A stretch of 64,000 nucleotides of DNA, from assembly GCA_963854735.1 (NCBI GenBank), contig OY978107.1, positions 751,501 to 815,500 on the forward strand, in the 5' to 3' direction. Positions 58,392 to 64,000 of the stretch are shown in pieces. Position 1 is the stretch's first letter. The number at the start of each line of letters is the position of its first letter. Made by a program: the position numbers and the translations under genes. A model generated the notes under the pieces. It ran no database searches. It saw only the letters and a list, made by a program, of their open reading frames with translations, and was not told where the DNA came from. This stretch comes from Marvania coccoides. Lineage: Eukaryota > Chlorophyta > Trebouxiophyceae > Chlorellales > Chlorellaceae.

Positions 58392-60845
58392 TCAAGCCGT
58401 CATTCGGACGCTTCCGTCAGCAGTGCCATCTTTCTCTCTGCGGCCTCGCTGGACAGCCTGCAGGTCGCAGTGCATGATATCCGTTTGCATGGCGCGCCGC
58501 ACCGCCGGGAGCTCCCTGTACTGGTCAGTCTGAACACCAAAGAACAGAAGAATAAACAGTTGTAAATAAAAACGATGAGCTGCTCTACCCCAAAATTAAC
58601 TAACATACCACCCCAAAATGGCAGAATTGAGTAACATTTTATGCACTGAATACATTATACATTGCAAGGAGAATATATATATAACTCACTAGGTACTCAA
58701 CCTCGGACGCCACAATTTTGTGCGACCCTTTGACGTCCACCAAAGCCTCCATCTCTCGCCTCAGCCCCTCATCGGCGATGTCGCCCCACACGTCTGGCCC
58801 TGCCAGCAGCAGCAGCGTGGTCAGCCGCTCCGGCAGCAGCGGACCAGCCACAGCAGGCTCAGCAGAGGACACCGCCTCGGCGTTGGAAGAAAGAATCTTA
58901 TCATCTTCGGCGAAGACAACTCTTGAATCTGCTGCTGCTGCTGACGTAGAGCCTCCTCCATCTATTGCGCCATCCACTGCTGCCGTCATGCCTATACTGC
59001 TTTCTTCTTCCTCTGCAGCGTCGCCCCCCACCGCGCCCTGAATCATTTGAAACAGCGGCAGGCTGCGGAGCTCGTGCATGAAAGCTTCGATGGCCGCGGT
59101 TTGGGTGCACACCCCGCCATTGCAGCTGCTACCAGCCATGCGAACGGCGATAAACTTTCGCACTGCTGTCTCCGGTGCCGCCGCCGCCACCGCCGCCGCC
59201 ACGCTGGCTGCGGTGGCCCCGACGGCCGCAGCTGCCGCCTTTGCAACGGCTGCAGCGAGGCCGCGGTCTGCGTACTCGAAGGCTCTGCCCCAGGCAGGGT
59301 GGCGCACGTCCAGAGTGAAAAGAACGGAATCTAGGCGCGGCTGCAGTTCCAGCTGCATGAATCCCCTCGGCATGCCGGTTACCTGTGAAAAAATTCACTT
59401 TAAATATTTATTTGGCGGAAAAATATGTGACCCCCCCGGTGATTATAGATCATATATGCAGTACCTGATCCAATGCTGCCATTGCGCCAAACAGCTCCTC
59501 GAGGCGCACCCAGTGTGGTGGGTACTTGAAACGGGCTGTGTCCAGGATCAGCACCATGTCACGCCCAGGGGAGTACCTGCGATCGGAAAAGGAAAAAATG
59601 TTTATCCATTGATCATGAATCGACGAGAAGAAGAAAACCCACAGCGATGGTTGCTTTAAGCATAAACACACATCAACAGGGGGCGCAACCCCTGTTGGAA
59701 GAAAACGTCGTCGTGGCTAAAGAATAAAATTGTTTATTATATTATTTCAAGGAAGAAAGAAAAAATAATGATTCAGAAATCTTACCCTCCTATGGGTGAA
59801 AAATGGCCGTCCCCAGTCTGCAAGAAAGCTCGCCTGGTGTACGACACGATGATGTGGCGGTCCCCAGCCGCCGCCGCCTCCCGCACCATCTCCCTGAATG
59901 ATTCCAGAGAGACAGTGCCGTGGGGGTGCAGGTCAACTTTAGCACCGTTGCATCGGGCCAAGCAAGCTGCCTGTTCGAGCGTGATTCCCTCGTCGCGCAC
60001 CTTCTCTAGAGGGTGGCAGCAGTCGAGCATCTGCATATAGCACAAATGTATTGAAGAAAACGATTAAAAAGTACTACATCAAATATACGACAGCGTAAGA
60101 ATGATACAAAAATCGAGAATAGAAGGGAAAAAACAGTAGAAAAGTGCTGCAAACAAGGACGACAGCGGAAAAAATCGATGACTGAATAAATAAATTGAAT
60201 GCTTGCCTGCTCGTGGAAAAAGCGCCAGGGGCCTTTCCAGGCGCGCCTGGGGTCGATTGCCAGCGTGTTGAGCACCATGGCCACCGAAGCGAGCCCGCAG
60301 TAGGCCGGCTCATCTTGAGTTCGAAACTGCTCAATGAGCCGGAAGAAGCCCTGCATGGTGCCAGCAGCCAGCGCCTCTCGAAAGATTTCTTGGCCCTCAT
60401 CGCTGGAGAACGCGACGGCGGGGGGGCAGGGCAGCTCCCGCTTGTAGAAAGTGCGGGAGAGGCCAGGCGGTGCCAGAGGCGACGGCGCCATGGTGGTGGC
60501 GTTGGTTGCTTCTGTTGGTGCTGCCAGAGGGCTGTGGGCGTGGTTATGGGGGGGGCTGGAGTCTGGGTGACGGTGCCGGGTGCCCTGGCAGCAGGCGTCT
60601 GTGGTTGGGGGGTGAACCGCAGTGTTGGTTGTCGCTGCTGGATGGCGATCAGAGTTTCCCAAGCAACAGCGCGCCGCGGTGCCCCTGGCGAGCGTAGAGT
60701 CGAGAGTGGCGGTTGTGAGACTAAGCAAAGCAGCAGCGGGCGGGGCAGCAGTGCGTTTCAAAAGGCCTGCCGCAGAGCGCATCTGATGAAATTCGACAAA
60801 GTTGCATGACCTAAAAGCACTGGTGCTCCATGTACGGGTGCGCAT
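58392..60845 (-). CDS. PCS: Phytochelatin synthase (glutathione gamma-glutamylcysteinyltransferase)
   Basis: Exons 60845-60207, 60030-59786, 59576-59465, 59382-58690, 58529-58392; 608 aa. The enzyme makes phytochelatins from glutathione when heavy metals bind. The papain-like domain shows the catalytic Cys in [17 protein letters not shown], then [19 protein letters not shown], the His in DGHFSPIGG and the Asp in [15 protein letters not shown]. The C-terminal half has an Ala-rich stretch and a Cys pair ([11 protein letters not shown]), a poorly conserved metal-sensing region. About 120 residues precede the usual start. An internal Met (60491, [20 protein letters not shown]) matches the typical N-terminus, so the extension may be a targeting peptide or untranslated. 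Intron 1 (60206-60031) has a GC donor (CAG/GCAAGC). Confidence 0.95.
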
Positions 60846-61958
60846 GTGTTTCTGATTTATGTTAAAATATTAATTACTCTCGGCGCTGCGAGAACGCGTG
60901 CCAAAATTTCAAAAAAAAATGGTGGAAAAAACTAAACTCTGCTGCGATTTAACGCTTTGTTTTGACACAATTTCAATATTTGCAACTGCATTATTGTTAT
61001 TCACAAAGGGTTGCAAGTAGAAAAGTTATTGATTTTGTTTAAATATTTAAACATCTAACTTGATTTCATCTTTTGTGCTCTGATTTTATCGCGGAGGGCG
61101 GCAAAGAGGGGGCAGAGGAAGGAGGCGGCAGTGGAGACATTTTGAGCTGACGTCACACAGCTCGTCGATGCGCTGGAGTGCCTGACGAGGATGCAGCTGA
61201 AGCGGGTGGCTCGGAATTCGGGACTGGGGGACGTCGACGCTGAGGAGGAGGTGCTGATTGCGCACATTTAGGCGGGGAAGGAGGCGGAGGGAGAGCAGCT
61301 GGAGGGTGGCGGCAGCGGCGCTACTAGCTTTTAGTAATGAGAGCGACGCATAAGAGAAGCGCGCCACCGACGAGGAAGACAGCGCGGAAGAAAGTGAAGG
61401 TGCCGATGAGGAAGAAAGTGGGGTCGAGTCGGAGAACGAGGGGTGGTGCCGTGCTGAGCTGGAGTGCTTGACGAGGATGCAGCTGAAGCGGGCGACGCGT
61501 GACAAGGGGGTTGAGGGGCTGGACGTGCAGAAGGAGGAGCTGGTGGAGCTCATTCTGGCAGCCCAGCGCGACGAGTAGTGCTCAACAGGCACGGCCTGCA
61601 TGGAGCGTGAGAAGGACGATAATAATTGAAGCGTTTACTAGTAATTCTCAAAATATGATCTCTTGCTCATTTCCCTCTTATCTATAAATTTAACTACACA
61701 TCGAATAATTTTGCCGCCCTTCGCATGCCGCCTTCAACAACGTCGCTATTGTTCTGTTTCAATTTTTTTCCGTCGGGTTTTTGCCCCGGAACTTCTCAAA
61801 AAGTCAATCTAAAGACGAAAACACCAGCAAATGGTACTCAGCGTTGTATCCATGCAAAATGCAAAAAGTGCAAAATGCTCCACAACTTTTGGGAGCATAG
61901 CGCCCATGTTATTTTGCCACCTCATTCACGGCAAGTCTAGCGGTACCACAGCGCGAAA
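60846..61958. other. Intergenic with duplicated SAP-like fragments
   Basis: AT-rich near the phytochelatin synthase promoter. It then holds the two related coding-like fragments listed separately, and short frames at 61620-61950 without support. Confidence 0.45.
61173..61578 (+). pseudogene. Tandem relics of a SAP-like coding segment
   Basis: Two plus-strand stretches, 61173-61271 and 61459-61578, start with the same peptide (LECLTRMQLKR) from nearly identical DNA, then diverge and stop (TAG in both). The second continues TRDKGVEGLDVQKEELVELI, like the helix-turn-helix of a SAP DNA-binding motif. It is preceded by an acidic Glu/Asp/Ser run open from 61354. No start codon or full gene is visible, so these are probably fragments of a duplicated gene. 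Confidence 0.4.
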
Positions 61959-63955
61959 TCAAGCTGCAAATGCGTCTAAGAGAATGCGCGTGCGCAGATC
62001 CCGCTCCACCACAGGCAAGCAGCGGTGCAGGCTGAAAGCAGCAGTGCGAATTTTCTCACGAACGCTCGGTTCCAGCCTGGGAAACAGCGCATTCAGGTCG
62101 TCAGGGGTACGGCGCCAGACAGACAGCATCGTGCGCTCTAGCCAAGGGCAGTTGTTTGGAATCAGGGGCCATTAGCGGAAGCCAGCAGTCAGCAGCGTTG
62201 CACAGGCTTCTGCCACGTTCACGTTGTCGTGCGCAGTCCACCTGAAATCGTCATAAAACCTCGCTGCCGCCTCAATTAAGCACTCTGCAGTAGCCACGTG
62301 GCCATTAGCGGCAGCGAAATACAGCGGAGGCTTAAATTGGTCGTTTTTGCTGTTCACATCGGTCCCAGTCTTTTGATAAGAGACGTCACAACAGCTGTCG
62401 CTCCAGCTCCAGCGGCGGGGTGCAGCGGGCAATTGCCCCGGGCGCTCCGTGCCTTCACATTGGCGCCCTTTTCCAGCAGAAATTCCACTGCTTCCACTCT
62501 TGGCAGCTGCATGCAGAGGCAGCTTCCCTTTCCGGTCTCGGGAGCCAAGCTCTGCTCCTTTCTGTATGAGTACAGCAATCGCCTCCGCAGCTCCCGCCCT
62601 AGCAGCGTGGTAGAGAGGCGTTCTCTGCCGTTTATCTCTCGCCTCAACGTTTGCTTTCCCTTGCTCAACCAGCAGCCGAATTGCGGGGACGTGGCCCCTG
62701 GCAGCAGCCATGTGGAGTGCAGTGCGCATTGCATCGGTCGTCATAGCATTGGCATCGACCCCTGCTCTCAAAAGGATCTCCACCAACTCCATGTTGATCA
62801 GATTTCCTTCCGCTTTGTCGACAGCCAAATGCAGGACGGTGCGTTCATTTTCTGCCGCAATGGTGGCGTCCGCGCCCGCTTGCAGCAGTGCACGAACAGC
62901 CCCCACGTGCCCCTCCTCCACAGCGTATTGCAGTGCCGTAAACTCCTTCCTTCCGTCCTGGCCTGGTCAAGAACAGGGTTGGCCCGCAAAAGGCGCTCCA
63001 GGACCGCCTGATTTCCAGCTTCGGCAGCGCAATGTAGCGCGGTGTACTCCAAGAGCTCCACCCCTGCGTATTTCGGCACGTAGAGCGTCTCAGTGGCAGC
63101 TCCAGCCTCCAGGAGGCGGTCCAACACCGCAAAGTCGCCCACGTGAACAGCGAGGTACAACGCAGTGCTCTCTCCAGCGCATTTGACATCCAAATTAGCA
63201 CCACCTTTGATGAGGAGGTCCACAGCCTGGGCATGGCCGTTGAAGGCTGCCAAATGAAGCGGCATCCACGCGGTTGCATCTACGTCTTCTTTGCCTTTGA
63301 TGTTCACATCCGCACCTCCTTCCAGCAGCGCTCCAATCGCGTGGCAGTGTCCCTGGAGCGCGGCGCAGGCCAGCGGGGCCAGTTCTGCGTCGTCGTCCCT
63401 GCCCATTGCGTTGACGTCAGCACCAGCAAAAATTAATGCCTGCACAGCCGCAAAGTGACAGCGAAGCGCTGCCAGGTGCAGGGCCGTATACTCCGTACCA
63501 CCCAGCCGTGCGTTCTTGTCCGCCCCGGCAGTGAGGAGGGCGGCGATGACTGCGGCGTTTCCGTTGATTGCAGCGAAGTGCAAAGGCTTTCCAAAGAGTC
63601 CCGCTTCCTTGTCTGCACACGCGGAAATCAGCGCATCAACTACACCAAAGTGGCCGTTGATGCACGCATAGTGAAGAGGGCGCATGCCCCGGATGTCCTC
63701 CGCTTCCTTGTCAGCATTGGCGTTGAGAAGCAGCTGCACAGCTGGATTGCCCAAATCGCAGGCTATGTGGAGGGCAGTGAGGCCATTGCTCTTCGTTTTT
63801 GCCTCGGTGTCATGGCCACCAGCCAGCAGCTGGGCCGTCAGATCCAACTCTCCAGATTTAACAGCAATGAGCAAGGCGGTGCAATCTTGTTCTGGAAGAA
63901 ATGCAATTTCAGACTGCACGGGGTGCGATATATCAGCAATTTCGATGCCGTCCAT
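61959..63955 (-). pseudogene. Ankyrin-repeat protein gene, broken by frameshifts and a stop
   Basis: From the ATG at 63955 (MDGIEIADISHPVQSEIAFL) a continuous run of ankyrin repeats extends for about 330 codons (typical units TALHLAAL-, GADVNA-, PLHYACINGHFGVVDAL). Near 62950-62965 the ankyrin pattern jumps to another frame, and 62921-62172 continues it. Inside that part the pattern jumps again near 62505 and back near 62375. A TAA at 62174-62172 stops the frame. In the same frame the next 70 codons still look coding (PWLERTMLSVWRRTPDDLNA...), ending with TGA at 61961-61959. The intact protein would have had some 17 or more repeats and a C-terminal helical domain. Sequencing errors could explain some of the shifts. 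No introns are seen. Confidence 0.75.
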
Positions 63956-64000
63956 GAGAAGGTCCCAAATTTTTCACACATTTTGTTTTTTTTGCTTGTT

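Noticed and set aside
62172..62174. TAA inside the ankyrin gene as a reassigned Gln codon, as in some ulvophyte algae
   Set aside because: TAA, TAG and TGA all end other well-supported genes in this window exactly at family-typical C-termini (for example SKL-TAA in the reductase and TAG in alpha-SNAP).

Overview
The window looks like nuclear DNA of a green alga (Viridiplantae, most likely Chlorophyta). The evidence is an SBP-box transcription factor (a green-lineage family), a plant-type plastid ABCI10-like ATPase, a phytochelatin synthase, a plant-type peroxisomal dienoyl-CoA reductase ending in SKL, and dense spliceosomal introns that are AT/T-rich against GC-rich exons. TAA, TAG and TGA all end genes, so the standard code applies. 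The species cannot be named from this sequence.

Layout. 1-9300: four head-to-tail paralogous membrane-anchored sulfotransferase genes, the first cut by the window edge. 10.1-11.1 kb: a small coiled-coil gene and a weak Gln/Ala-rich gene, both minus. 11.4-12.5 kb: peroxisomal 2,4-dienoyl-CoA reductase. 12.8-17.6 kb: alpha-SNAP and a plasma-membrane-type Qa-SNARE (syntaxin), head to head. The syntaxin carries two tandem, homologous candidate last exons. 18-19.2 kb: MAK/MOK-like kinase. 19.7-23.5 kb: a 12-exon secreted protein with Cys-rich modules and a seven-repeat RCC1/CW-type propeller. 24.8-25.7 kb: a coiled-coil gene containing a large inverted repeat. 26.5-28.2 kb: PP2A methylesterase. 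29.3-30.2 kb: intronless nucleotide-sugar transporter. 31-32.7 kb: acylated CaMK-like kinase. 34-37.3 kb: a multi-spanning membrane protein, an unexplained structured-looking segment and a Cys-rich secreted protein.

37.5-39.9 kb: a CCR4-type nuclease and a MEA1-like protein, divergent. 40.7-42.4 kb: SBP-box factor. 43.2-44.6 kb: a second multi-spanning membrane protein. 46.1-49.1 kb: MFS sugar transporter. 49.4-52.8 kb: PARN deadenylase with an organellar-type presequence. 53.2-56 kb: ABCI10-like ATPase and SMP-30/gluconolactonase, divergent. 56.7-60.8 kb: ZIP metal transporter and phytochelatin synthase, convergent. 61-64 kb: a SAP-like duplicated fragment and a broken ankyrin-repeat gene.

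Functional themes. The sulfotransferases and the sugar-nucleotide transporter fit Golgi polysaccharide synthesis. Alpha-SNAP and syntaxin act in the same membrane-fusion cycle and may share one promoter region. ZIP and phytochelatin synthase are both metal-homeostasis genes, and the SBP factor belongs to the family of the algal copper regulator CRR1. The strongest novel candidate is the syntaxin with duplicated, in-phase alternative C-terminal SNARE/membrane-anchor exons. Six of about 77 deduced introns use GC-AG splice sites. All exon structures were deduced by eye from splice signals, reading-frame continuity and family similarity. No search or alignment was run.
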